Source: Spelaeicoccus albus
GTDB lineage: Bacteria > Actinomycetota > Actinomycetes > Actinomycetales > Brevibacteriaceae
Direction of reading: 5' to 3'
Assembly: GCF_013409065.1 (NCBI RefSeq)
Contig: NZ_JACBZP010000001.1
Span: forward strand, 558,001 to 622,000
Length of the DNA stretch: 64,000 bases
Below are positions 52,567 to 60,727 of this stretch, piece after piece. The position numbers and the translations under genes are program-made. Every line of letters starts with the position of its first letter. Position 1 is the stretch's first letter. Below the pieces are notes generated by a model. It worked only from the letters and a program-made list of their open reading frames with translations, ran no database searches and was not told the origin of the DNA.

Positions 52567-52818
52567 ATGATTCCGACGATGATCCTTTTTGGGGTGCTGT
52601 TCGGTCGCTGGTGGCGTCCGGCTCTGGTTGCGGCAGTTGTCGTCTGGCCGGTGATACTCGTTGTGAGTGGTGCGATGAGTATCGGACCGGGGCTAGCGGC
52701 CGGTGCCGCGTTGGGACTGATCAATGCCGCGGCCGGAGTCGCATTGCACCAAGCCGGCCTGCACCTGATCCGCTTCGCTCGTCGTTCCTATCGACGCTCG
52801 GGCCGCGTGAGTTCGTGA
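52567..52818 (+). CDS. Small hydrophobic protein
   Basis: 83 residues with two membrane helices (RPALVAAVVVWPVILVVSGA; GLAAGAALGLINAAAGVALH) and a basic tail (RFARRSYRRSGRVSS). Family unknown; possibly transcribed with the next gene. Confidence 0.5.
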   Translation: MIPTMILFGVLFGRWWRPALVAAVVVWPVILVVSGAMSIGPGLAAGAALGLINAAAGVALHQAGLHLIRFARRSYRRSGRVSS

Positions 52819-52879
52819 GCGGCGGCTCGGTTGGCTTTGGTGACTGGCTTTGCTTTCGGGATTGGGGTGGAGGCGTGCG

Positions 52880-53233
52880 ATGCCGTATTCGGTGGCCGAT
52901 TATTACCGATTGAATTTCCGTGACCGGCAGGCAGTGAAATTCGCTGTCGATCGCGGCCAACGGTTAGACGATCCGAACTTGCGGCCGATCGCCGTCGCAA
53001 CGGCCACGGGCTTCTTGGAGCGCGGTGGAGTCCGGGTCCTCAAGTGGCCACCCGTGGTTGTTGGAGTCATTATCGCAGCCGTCATCCTCATCTGGATCGG
53101 TCTTTGGTGGCTGCTGCTAGTCGCGCTGACTGTCGGGATTATCGGCGTGATCGCCACGGAACGTCAAGCCCGTCGCTTGCGCCCAGAATGGCGCGAGTCC
53201 GTCGCTGCGAACCAAGGCACTTCACGCCCATGA
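52880..53233 (+). CDS. Small membrane protein
   Basis: 117 residues: a soluble N-terminal half (VADYYRLNFRDRQAVKFAVD), two adjacent membrane helices (PVVVGVIIAAVILIWIGLWW; LLLVALTVGIIGVIATER) and a basic tail. GGAGG lies 6 bases upstream of the ATG. No family recognised. Confidence 0.6.
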   Translation: MPYSVADYYRLNFRDRQAVKFAVDRGQRLDDPNLRPIAVATATGFLERGGVRVLKWPPVVVGVIIAAVILIWIGLWWLLLVALTVGIIGVIATERQARRLRPEWRESVAANQGTSRP

Positions 53234-53519
53234 CCCCGTAACAGGCCAACATGGCCACCCTCCACGTTCCGTAAACGGATCCCTTACCGGTCAAACACGG
53301 CGCTGATCAGCATCGTTAAAGTGATGTCCTGGCTGTGGAGTTCGTCGCTTCGTAGCGACGTTTGTGGTCGCTCCGTACTGCAGGTCGGGCCGCGCGTCAT
53401 CTTATAACCATAGGTTGTGACACACGTTGGTTCTGAGACACATTGTTTGAGTGACCCGGCCTCAGAGTGCGGTTCAATGAAGAACCCTGGATCTTAACGA
53501 ATCTCGCTGAAAGACGGTA
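53234..53519. other. Intergenic region before the ATPase cassette
   Basis: About 285 bp, no gene. It holds the hairpin at 53343-53360 and related short direct repeats (GACACACGTTG and GAGACACATTG, ~53418-53446) that could be regulatory. Confidence 0.4.
53343..53360 (+). terminator. Possible terminator hairpin
   Basis: CGTCGCT-TCGT-AGCGACG followed by TTTGTGG, about 110 bp after the membrane-protein gene. The T-tract is short. Confidence 0.4.
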
Positions 53520-53771
53520 ATGCTAGTAAATGACGCCTCTACAGCCCAGAATGACAACATGCTCAACTCTGAGGAAGAAGCGCACACTGAGGTGCCAATG
53601 GACGACAACGTTCTTTCCGTTGTAGATCAAATCATGATCGAATTTGGTCGCTCCTTGGGAGAACTAGAGGGATTTTCGACTACCGGAGCTGATTTGGCGA
53701 TACTTCTACGTCGGGAGAAGGCACCCACTGAAGCTGAAGTTCGTGCGATCCTCGAAGGTGCCACGAAATGA
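53520..53771 (+). CDS. Small acidic partner protein of the SMC-like ATPase
   Basis: 83 residues, acidic, no membrane segment or known domain. The C-terminal half (LAILLRREKAPTEAEVRAIL) is predicted helical and could be an interaction domain. Its stop overlaps the ATPase start by 4 bp (ATGA), so the two are translationally coupled and probably form a complex. An internal ATG at 53559 is an alternative start. Base composition is poorer in G+C than the neighbouring genes. Confidence 0.72.
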   Translation: MLVNDASTAQNDNMLNSEEEAHTEVPMDDNVLSVVDQIMIEFGRSLGELEGFSTTGADLAILLRREKAPTEAEVRAILEGATK

Positions 53772-56203
53772 TCAAAATCGAGATGCTACGCATCAACAAC
53801 TTTCGAGGCATCCGCTCGTTTGATTTCAAGATGGATGAGAAGTCTTTCGTAGTTGAAGGGCGGAACGGGACAGGAAAGAGCGGCGTGATCGACGCACTCG
53901 AGTTCGCACTCACAGGATCCATCACCCGTTTGACAGGCAGAGGTTCGGCCGGGGTTTCGGTTAAGTCGCATGCTTCGCATGTTGACATGGTCAAGACACC
54001 TAAAGATGCTTGGGTCGAAATGACATTCACCGTCGTTGGGACAGGCTCGTCTCATGTATTGAAGCGGACTGTCGCGAAACCTCGGGAGCCAGCTTTGACT
54101 CCACATACTCTCGAATCTGAGGCCGCGCTCAATTGGATGGTGCAACATCCTGAGTTCGCTCTCACGCGAAGAGAGATAGTCCGCTTCGTTCTAGCTGAGG
54201 GAAAAAGTCGAGGGGAGGGTGTTGCGGATCTACTTGGTCTTCAACGTATCGGCCAAGCGAGATCGACATTGGTCCGGGTTCGCAATGTGGACAAGCGCGA
54301 TTCTGATATAGCCAGAACAGATCTCTCTGGTCGAAAGGACAAACTACTTTCTGCGTCTGGAATCGAAACTCTAGATGGTGATGCGCTATTAACTGTGGTC
54401 AACACGAACAGGATAGGTCTGGGACTTCGGTCTGTCGTCGACGTAAATCCCGAAGGGATTGTCGCAGGAGTCGATTCTTCTGCGAGCAAGTCCGCATCGC
54501 TCCACAACCGGCCCGAATGGATAAACGAGCTGTCAATACTTGAGGCAAGTCTGAAAGCTTCCCTTCAAGATGACGTCGACGGGCAGCTAGGCCAATTGGT
54601 AGATGATGCTGCTCGTCGGACTGATTCGGTGGAGTTTATGACAGCGCTGAAGTCCGATGACCTTCTGGAATCTGCGCTGGAGCTGTTCGAGGGCGTGGAG
54701 TGCCCCGTTTGCGCAACCACCTGGCTCCCAGGCGAGTTTGAGGCGGTCGTTGCACGTAAAAGGGTTGAATCTACTGCAGCAAAGAACGCTCTAACGGCCC
54801 TCAGTGCTAGGTCCGGCCTTCTGGTGCCACGTTTTAGTGATTTACAGAACAAGATCTCGGATGTGCTTCCCATTGCGGAAGCGATGGACCACGAATCGAC
54901 CGCAACAAAGCAGCAACTTGAAATAATTCGTGCGGCAATCAATACTCTCCTTTCCGTCGATTCGCCCTCGGAGCTAGCAGCGCTTGCTGTACTCGCGAAG
55001 TCGAATATGGAGCCAATTAGTGCCTGGCTTTCGGAGCTGCAACTGAAAGTTCAGGCACTCCCCTTACCTAGCGAATCGGATGAACGAAAGGGTCGCTTGC
55101 GGTCAATGTCGCATGCTCTGGATGAGTATAAACAACAGCAGCAAGTGGCTTCTGAACTGTCCGAAAAGTCTCGAAGATCAAGCGCAGTCTGCAAGGTCTT
55201 TGAATCGTCGACGTCTACGAGTCTTGAGCAAATCTATCTCGATGTTCAAACTAAGTTTGCGTCCTTTTACGCGGCTGTCAATGCTGACGATGAGAGCCAA
55301 TTTTCTGCAACTTTAACTCCATCAGGCGCAGGCTTGGACATGAATGTCGACTTCTACGGTCGAGGTCAGTACCCTCCTGGGGCATACCATAGCGAGGGTC
55401 ATCAAGATGCGATGGGGCTATGTCTCTATCTCGCTCTAGCCCAATTGACCATGAGCTCCAAATTTACCCTGTGCGCCTTGGACGACGTCCTAATGTCGAT
55501 CGACTCGGGTCACCGCCGTCTCGTCGTTTCGTTGTTGATGAAGGAATTTCCGAACACGCAGTTTGTCGTGACTACCCACGACGAGCAATGGATGCGCCAA
55601 ATGAAATCACAGGGTTTTGCACAAGGCCGTAACGTACTTCAATTTCGGACATGGAGTGTCGATAGCGGGCCTGTCGACTGGGCGAACTATGAACCGTGGG
55701 ATGAGATTTCGACCTTCTTGGGTAAGGGGCAGGTGAAAGCTGCTGCTGGATCATTGCGCTCTTACCTTGAGCACATTGGGCGCGAATGCGCCAGCAACGT
55801 CGCAGCACCAGTCCCGTACAGACTGGACGGCCAAAATACGCTTGGAGAACTCTTCAACAGCAGCATCAAGGCGCTGAGAGCAACAATTAAAAAGGGAAAG
55901 AACTCTGCCAACTCTTGGGGGCATTCCGAGATTGTTGCTGAACTAGACGCGTGGGATACCCAAATACAAGCGGCAGCCCAGGAAGCAAAACAAGATGAAT
56001 GGGCAATCAACACTGTCGTTCACTTCAACGAATGGGAGAATCAGACCCCGGCTGAATTTGCTCTGGTAGCGAAGTCGTGGAGGTGTTTGATCAAGGAGTT
56101 TTCGTGTAGCGAATGTGAGGGACTGGTGAGAATCGGAGGCGACCAGGAGTCTCTTCGTTGTGCTTGCACACACGTGTCAGTGAATCTGCTCGGTAAGTCT
56201 TGA
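53768..56203 (+). CDS. SMC/Rad50-like ABC ATPase with zinc-hook and C-terminal zinc ribbon
   Basis: 811 residues. Walker A GRNGTGKSGV (31-40), a short coiled-coil arm broken by a CPVC hook (Cys312, Cys315), signature-like EGHQDAMGLCLYLAL (~543-557), Walker B TLCALDD (Asp572-573), H-loop VVTTHDEQW (His604). Residues ~625-775 are a helical domain of unknown type, and the C-terminus carries CSEC/CAC (Cys780, 783, 798, 800), probably a zinc ribbon. It lacks nuclease motifs. Coupled to the 83-residue gene. Paired SMC-like ATPases in accessory DNA often act in phage or plasmid defence, but no effector is visible. Confidence 0.85.
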   Translation: MIKIEMLRINNFRGIRSFDFKMDEKSFVVEGRNGTGKSGVIDALEFALTGSITRLTGRGSAGVSVKSHASHVDMVKTPKDAWVEMTFTVVGTGSSHVLKRTVAKPREPALTPHTLESEAALNWMVQHPEFALTRREIVRFVLAEGKSRGEGVADLLGLQRIGQARSTLVRVRNVDKRDSDIARTDLSGRKDKLLSASGIETLDGDALLTVVNTNRIGLGLRSVVDVNPEGIVAGVDSSASKSASLHNRPEWINELSILEASLKASLQDDVDGQLGQLVDDAARRTDSVEFMTALKSDDLLESALELFEGVECPVCATTWLPGEFEAVVARKRVESTAAKNALTALSARSGLLVPRFSDLQNKISDVLPIAEAMDHESTATKQQLEIIRAAINTLLSVDSPSELAALAVLAKSNMEPISAWLSELQLKVQALPLPSESDERKGRLRSMSHALDEYKQQQQVASELSEKSRRSSAVCKVFESSTSTSLEQIYLDVQTKFASFYAAVNADDESQFSATLTPSGAGLDMNVDFYGRGQYPPGAYHSEGHQDAMGLCLYLALAQLTMSSKFTLCALDDVLMSIDSGHRRLVVSLLMKEFPNTQFVVTTHDEQWMRQMKSQGFAQGRNVLQFRTWSVDSGPVDWANYEPWDEISTFLGKGQVKAAAGSLRSYLEHIGRECASNVAAPVPYRLDGQNTLGELFNSSIKALRATIKKGKNSANSWGHSEIVAELDAWDTQIQAAAQEAKQDEWAINTVVHFNEWENQTPAEFALVAKSWRCLIKEFSCSECEGLVRIGGDQESLRCACTHVSVNLLGKS

Positions 56204-56456
56204 GTGGGAATGCGGAATTATGCCGAGGCAGGTTCAGACGATGAGCTCTGCAGATGTTGTCGCTCAGTCTCGTAACCCTAGGGATATGAGACGTCTCGCC
56301 AGTCGGGTGCGCATATGAACGATGTCCTTCAGGTTTTCGCGGAATCCTGCGTGGTCGCTCGTCTCCAGATAATCTCACAACTATGTCTTGAAACCGTTCG
56401 GCTGAAGTGGAGTGCTCGACGTTAGTTTCGAGACATCTTGAGAGGACGTCACGGGG

Positions 56457-56500
56457 AAGTTGATCGGCTATGCGCGCGTCTCAACGAGGCGGCATCCGAC
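56457..56500 (+). pseudogene. Remnant of a second serine recombinase N-terminus
   Basis: KLIGYARVST is encoded by 56457-56486, the invariant start of resolvase/invertase genes with its catalytic Ser. The following codons lose all similarity, so it is a short relic of another recombinase upstream of the intact one. Confidence 0.6.
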
Positions 56501-56570
56501 TCAAATTCGACCAGCTCGGCATCCCTCTCGAATTCCTGTCACAATAGATGCGGACGATACCGTCTGTGTT

Positions 56571-56660
56571 ACGTAGAATAAGTAACGGAATAAGTGACAC
56601 AATAGTCTAGGAGAGCGAATCGTCTGAACGGTGTCACTTTATCGAACGAATAAGTGATGG
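56571..56660 (+). other. Putative res site for the adjacent resolvase
   Basis: Repeated motifs: GAATAAGTAAC (56576-56586), GAATAAGTGACAC (56588-56600), inverted GTGTCACTTTATCG (56631-56644) and GAATAAGTGATG (56648-56659). The clustering of inverted and direct copies directly before the resolvase gene is the usual layout of a Tn3-type recombination site. Confidence 0.62.
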
Positions 56661-56671
56661 AGGACCACCGG

Positions 56672-57295
56672 ATGCTTGTCGGATATGCGCGGGTCTCAAA
56701 GGCCGATGGGTCGCAGACCACCGATCTGCAACGTGACGCGCTCTTCACCGCCGGAGTAGGGGCCGAACGGCTGTATGAGGACCAGGCTTCCGGGAAGAAA
56801 GACGATCGGCCACATCTGGCCGCGTGTCTGAAAGCGTTACGCGCCGGTGACACGTTGATCGTGTGGAAGCTCGATCGTCTCGGTCGGGATCTGCGTCATC
56901 TGGTCAATACCGTCCATGACCTCACCGAACGTGGCATCGGATTGAGAGTCCTCACTGGCCAGGGTGCGGCCATCGACACGACCACCGCGTCCGGGAAACT
57001 GGTCTTCGGCATATTCGCCGCCCTGGCAGAGTTCGAACGCGAACTGATCTCCGAACGCACCGTCGCCGGCCTCACCTCAGCCCGCGCCCGCGGACGCAAA
57101 GGCGGACGGCCGTACAAGATGACGCCAGCCAAGGTGCGACTGGCCGTAGCCTCAATGGGCCAACTCGACACGAAGGTCGGCGGACTCTGCAAAGAACTCG
57201 GTATCACCCGCCAAACCCTCTACCGCCACGTCTCTCCCAGCGGAGAACTCCGCGAGGACGGACGAAAGGTACTGAAGCAGAGCAAGAGCAAGTAA
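56672..57295 (+). CDS. tnpR: Serine recombinase (resolvase)
   Basis: 207 residues. Catalytic Ser in MLVGYARVSKADG; conserved acidic and basic residues in DRPHLAACLKALRAGDTLIV and WKLDRLGRDLRHLVN; a C-terminal helix-turn-helix (GGLCKELGITRQTLYRHV). ATG 56672 has GGAGG 8 bases upstream. It belongs to the small resolvase/invertase group of Tn3-type transposons and lies 80 bp from the right terminus, next to its likely res site. Confidence 0.93.
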   Translation: MLVGYARVSKADGSQTTDLQRDALFTAGVGAERLYEDQASGKKDDRPHLAACLKALRAGDTLIVWKLDRLGRDLRHLVNTVHDLTERGIGLRVLTGQGAAIDTTTASGKLVFGIFAALAEFERELISERTVAGLTSARARGRKGGRPYKMTPAKVRLAVASMGQLDTKVGGLCKELGITRQTLYRHVSPSGELREDGRKVLKQSKSK

Positions 57296-57373
57296 CTTCG
57301 GGCGCGAATCCTCACGTGAGCTGCTCACGGACTATGACGTCAGTCGAGGGAGTGAAGGCCACTTCTGACATTT

Positions 57374-57400
57374 CGTGCCGTCGACTTCTGAAACTGACAC
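57374..57400 (-). repeat. Right terminus of the 19.6-kb element (copy C)
   Basis: Read inward on the minus strand it begins GTGTCAGTTTCAGAAGTCGA. It matches the first 25 bp of copies A (2 differences) and B (none), but carries two extra outer bases (GT). A second TGTCAGAAGT motif follows at 57361-57370. Confidence 0.9.
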
Positions 57401-57405
57401 GCTTT
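57401..57405. repeat. Target-site duplication, right copy (GCTTT)
   Basis: Identical to 37760-37764. Collapsing the pair restores the alarmone synthetase frame exactly. Confidence 0.92.
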
Positions 57406-57639
57406 CTCGACAATGCTCTTCGGCTCTTTCAGCCGCGACGTGACGTGCTCGATAGGGCTGTATTCGTGCGTATAGGTGAATTCGTCCTTGAGAATGTTGA
57501 TCTTCGTCATCATCTCGTCGATGCCGAACCGGTACGTCATCAAAAAGCGCGAGAGTCCGTCGGGCGGGAACATCAGCTGCTCAGCCGCCGTCTCGCCCGT
57601 CACCGACACACCTGTTTGTTGGGAAGGACTGTCCTTCAC
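57406..57639 (-). pseudogene. Small alarmone synthetase, N-terminal half
   Basis: GTG 57639 overlaps the amidase stop (GTGA). It encodes LSRFLMTYRFGIDEMMTKIN, EYSPIEHVTSRLKEPKSIVE, then K and the split point. This is the helical and ATP-binding part of a RelA/SpoT-domain small synthetase (ppGpp/pppGpp). The nucleotidyltransferase centre lies 19.6 kb away at 37318-37759, so the gene is inactivated; the intact protein would have had 226 residues. Confidence 0.92.
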
Positions 57640-59057
57640 CTCATCCTGTCAAGCTCCGGACGGCGGGCACCGGCCGGGTTGAGTGCTTCAAATGCCTTCG
57701 CGATGCCCAACAGCTTCAGATCCCGGTTCGGCGGGCCGACAATTTGGACGCCGACCGGCCACCCTTCCGGTGTGAAGCCGGCCGGCATGGAAATGGCCGG
57801 GCACCCCGTCACGGTGATGAAGTACGCCGAGCGCATCCAATCCAGGTAGGAGGTCATCGTTGCGCCGTCGATGGTCTCCGGGTACTCCTGCCCGGCATCG
57901 AACGGCGGGACCTGGGAGACGGGCATGACCAGCACGTCGAACCGTTCGAAGAACCGCCATATGCGTTGATAGATCGCAGCTTGTTCTCCCATCGCCCTGG
58001 CGACGTCGTGCCCGGTGAGAGCCTCGCCGTCCCGAATGTTTTCCGCCAGCGTGGCCTTGAACTGATCGGGATGCCGGGCCAGCATGGGGCCGAGGTTCAT
58101 CTGGAACTGCCACGCCCGCAACGTCGTGAAGGCGTCGTCGGCGCCGCTCAGATCGGGTGCGGCGTCCTGCACGTCCGCGCCGGCCGTCGAAAACACGTCG
58201 CGTCCGGCCGCCGTCACCGCGCGGACCGCCGGGTCGAGAGCGAGCGCACCGTTCAGATCGGCGCTGAATGCAACGCGCAATCCGGCCAGCGGAGTCTGCT
58301 CGATCCGGGCGAACGTCGATCCGGCCGTCGACAGTGACATAGTCGTCCTGTCGGTCGGCCCGGCGATGACCGACAACAGCAGCGCCAGATCGTCGACCGA
58401 TCGAGCCATGGGCCCCTGTACGGCCAACCTGTCCCATGGCGTCGAATTCGGCCACGTCGGCACTCGTCCGGGGCTCGGCCGGAAGCCGACGACATTGTTG
58501 AACGACGCCGGATTGCGCAGCGATCCGCCCATATCGCTTCCGTCCGCCAGCGGAAGCATGCCGGAGGCCAATGCGGCGGCCGCACCGCCCGACGATCCTC
58601 CGGCGGACCGGCTGAGATCGTACGGGTTGTACGTCGTGCCGAAGATGGGGTTGAAGGTGTGCGAGCCGGCGGCCCATTCCGGCGCGTTGGTCTTTGCCAC
58701 CGTCACCGCACCGGCGCCGCGCACACGTTCGGCCAACAGGTCGTCGGCTTCCGGCACGTGATCGGCCATCACGGGCGATCCATGCGTGCTTCGCCAGCCG
58801 GCAACGTCCACAGTGTCCTTGAACCCGAACGGCAGCCCGTGCAGGGCGCCAAGCGACCGGCCGTGCGCCGCAGCGTCGTCCGCCGCGGCCGCCGCCGCTT
58901 CGGCCTTGTCGAAATCGATGCTGACCAGCGCATTCACCTCACCGTTCACGGCGTCAATGCGTTCGCGGTGCAAGGCGAGAAGCTCGCGGGCGGAGATTTC
59001 CTTCCGGTCGAGCGCAGCCCGCATGTCGATAGCGGAACTGTACGTCGTGAGGGTCAT
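57636..59057 (-). CDS. Amidase signature-family hydrolase
   Basis: 473 residues. The Ser-Ser-Lys triad appears as Lys in LPFGFKDTVDVAG and the Ser pair in SRSAGGSSGGAAAALASG plus GSDMGGSLRNPASF. The family covers amidases from indole-acetamide hydrolase to GatA-like enzymes; no gatB/gatC is nearby. ATG 59057 is chosen over an upstream in-frame start at 59153. It is the operon leader for the disrupted synthetase gene. Confidence 0.9.
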   Translation of the reverse strand: MTLTTYSSAIDMRAALDRKEISARELLALHRERIDAVNGEVNALVSIDFDKAEAAAAAADDAAAHGRSLGALHGLPFGFKDTVDVAGWRSTHGSPVMADHVPEADDLLAERVRGAGAVTVAKTNAPEWAAGSHTFNPIFGTTYNPYDLSRSAGGSSGGAAAALASGMLPLADGSDMGGSLRNPASFNNVVGFRPSPGRVPTWPNSTPWDRLAVQGPMARSVDDLALLLSVIAGPTDRTTMSLSTAGSTFARIEQTPLAGLRVAFSADLNGALALDPAVRAVTAAGRDVFSTAGADVQDAAPDLSGADDAFTTLRAWQFQMNLGPMLARHPDQFKATLAENIRDGEALTGHDVARAMGEQAAIYQRIWRFFERFDVLVMPVSQVPPFDAGQEYPETIDGATMTSYLDWMRSAYFITVTGCPAISMPAGFTPEGWPVGVQIVGPPNRDLKLLGIAKAFEALNPAGARRPELDRMR

Positions 59058-59266
59058 GGCCGTCGCTTTCTGATCGGGAGGTCGACTTCCTCTCAGCCTA
59101 GCCGCGACCGAGCGGAGCCGAATTGGCGAATGTCGACAAATCGCCGAGCTCACCGACGAAATCTGTTCACCGGGGCTCTCGCCGGCGATGCCGAGCAGGG
59201 CATAATCGACTGTGTGAAGCGGCCGGTACCGGCGCTTTCCGACGGAACACGATGAAGGGCCCGACG

Positions 59267-60559
59267 ATGACTCTCTCCGCTGCCGAACGCACCCGCGCGC
59301 TTCTTGCCGACTCGGCCGATGACCGGCAAGCCGACATCGTGGATTTCTATACCGATCTGCATACGCATCCGGAATTGTCGATGGCCGAGCACCGGACCGC
59401 CGGCAAGGTCGCCGAGCGGCTGCGCGCCGCCGGATACGACGTGACGGAGGGCGTCGGGAAGACCGGCGTGGTCGGCGTCCTGCAAAACGGCGAGGGCAAG
59501 ACGGTCCTCGTGCGCGGTGACATGGATGCCCTGCCTGTCAAAGAAGCGACAGGGCTCGATTACGCCAGCACGCGGACCGTCGACGTGAACGGCACCGCGA
59601 CCCCGACCATGCACGCGTGCGGTCACGACGTGCACACCACGTGCCTGGTCGCCACTGCCGAACTGCTTGCCGCGCACCTCGACTCGTGGTCGGGCACGCT
59701 GGTCATTTGCGCGCAGCCCGCCGAAGAGACTGCCGAAGGCGCCCTGGCAATGGTCGACGACGGGCTCATGACCCGGTTCCCGCGGCCGGACGTGTGCCTC
59801 GGCCAGCACGTGATGCCGGGCCGTGAAGGCACGGTGATGCACAAGGAAGGCATCGTGATGTCGGCGGCGGCCAATGTCGACGTGACAATTCACGGCCGCG
59901 GCGGTCACGGCTCACAGCCGGAGTTCGGCGTCGACCCGGTGGCGGTCGGCGCCTACCTTGTCACCCGCCTGCAAACGATCGTGTCCCGGGAGTTCGCGCC
60001 GTCGGACCCCGCCGTGTTGTCCGTGACCATGTTCCACGCCGGCTCGAAGGCCAACGTGATCCCGAACGAAGCAGTGATCACCATGAATATCCGGGTGCGG
60101 TCGGATCGCAGCAAAGACAAGATGCTGGCCGCCATCCGGAGGATCGCGGACGCCGAATGCCTGGCCGCCGGTTGCCCGGCCCCGCCGGACGTCACCACGT
60201 ATTCCGACTTTCCCGTCACAGTCAACGACGCCGACGTCGTGCGCACCGTCCGAGCCGCCCACGAGGAGCTGGAGGGCGGCGCCGTCATCGAGGGCGCCAC
60301 CATGATGGGCAGCGAGGATTTCTCCGAACTCGGAATCCCCGGCCCGGGTCGTTACGACGGCGCGCCGATCCCGTACGCATACTGGTTCCTGGGGATTACC
60401 GATCCCCGGACGTGGGATGCGGCCGAGGGTGACTCTTTCGCCGACAAGGTCGTGAACGTGCCGGGCAATCACACCGACAAGTTCGCGCCGTCCGCACCGG
60501 AACCGACCTTGTCGACGGGTGTGCGGCTCCTGACGTCGGCAGCGCTGGGCTACCTGTAG
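59267..60559 (+). CDS. M20-family amidohydrolase
   Basis: 430 residues. Metal ligands: the N-terminal motif VRGDMDALP, HACGHDVHTT, the Glu pair in CAQPAEETAEGA, and GSEDFSELG. This is the hippurate hydrolase/IAA-amino-acid hydrolase branch, deacylating N-acyl amino acids in the cytosol. ATG 59267 has AAGGG about 8 bases upstream; 59252 is an in-frame alternative. Confidence 0.9.
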   Translation: MTLSAAERTRALLADSADDRQADIVDFYTDLHTHPELSMAEHRTAGKVAERLRAAGYDVTEGVGKTGVVGVLQNGEGKTVLVRGDMDALPVKEATGLDYASTRTVDVNGTATPTMHACGHDVHTTCLVATAELLAAHLDSWSGTLVICAQPAEETAEGALAMVDDGLMTRFPRPDVCLGQHVMPGREGTVMHKEGIVMSAAANVDVTIHGRGGHGSQPEFGVDPVAVGAYLVTRLQTIVSREFAPSDPAVLSVTMFHAGSKANVIPNEAVITMNIRVRSDRSKDKMLAAIRRIADAECLAAGCPAPPDVTTYSDFPVTVNDADVVRTVRAAHEELEGGAVIEGATMMGSEDFSELGIPGPGRYDGAPIPYAYWFLGITDPRTWDAAEGDSFADKVVNVPGNHTDKFAPSAPEPTLSTGVRLLTSAALGYL

Positions 60560-60727
60560 AGAGCGGCGGGCCCGAGTCCGACCGGCCGGGCTCAGGTCCG
60601 GGCTACCTCGCGCTCACCCGATTCCCAGCGAACTTTCGTATGATTTTTATTGAGTAGACGTCGGACATCTGAAATAGTCGAAGTCAACGGTTACAACGAT
60701 GTAGCTCCCAACCGCAAGGAACTTCTC

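Larger units (their letters stand above)
37765..57400. mobile_element. 19.6-kb Tn3-like transposon/island inserted in an alarmone synthetase gene
   Basis: It is bounded by inverted termini (left from 37765, right 57374-57400) sharing 23 of 25 bases, and a 5-bp duplication, both hallmarks of Tn3-family transposition. It carries a serine resolvase with a res-like site at its right end. No ~1000-residue Tn3 transposase is present, so it is either non-autonomous or has lost tnpA. An internal second copy of the left terminus at 50657 suggests it grew by nested insertion or recombination. Contents: about 19 genes, mostly stress, detoxification and regulation, plus the SMC-like cassette. Confidence 0.88.
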
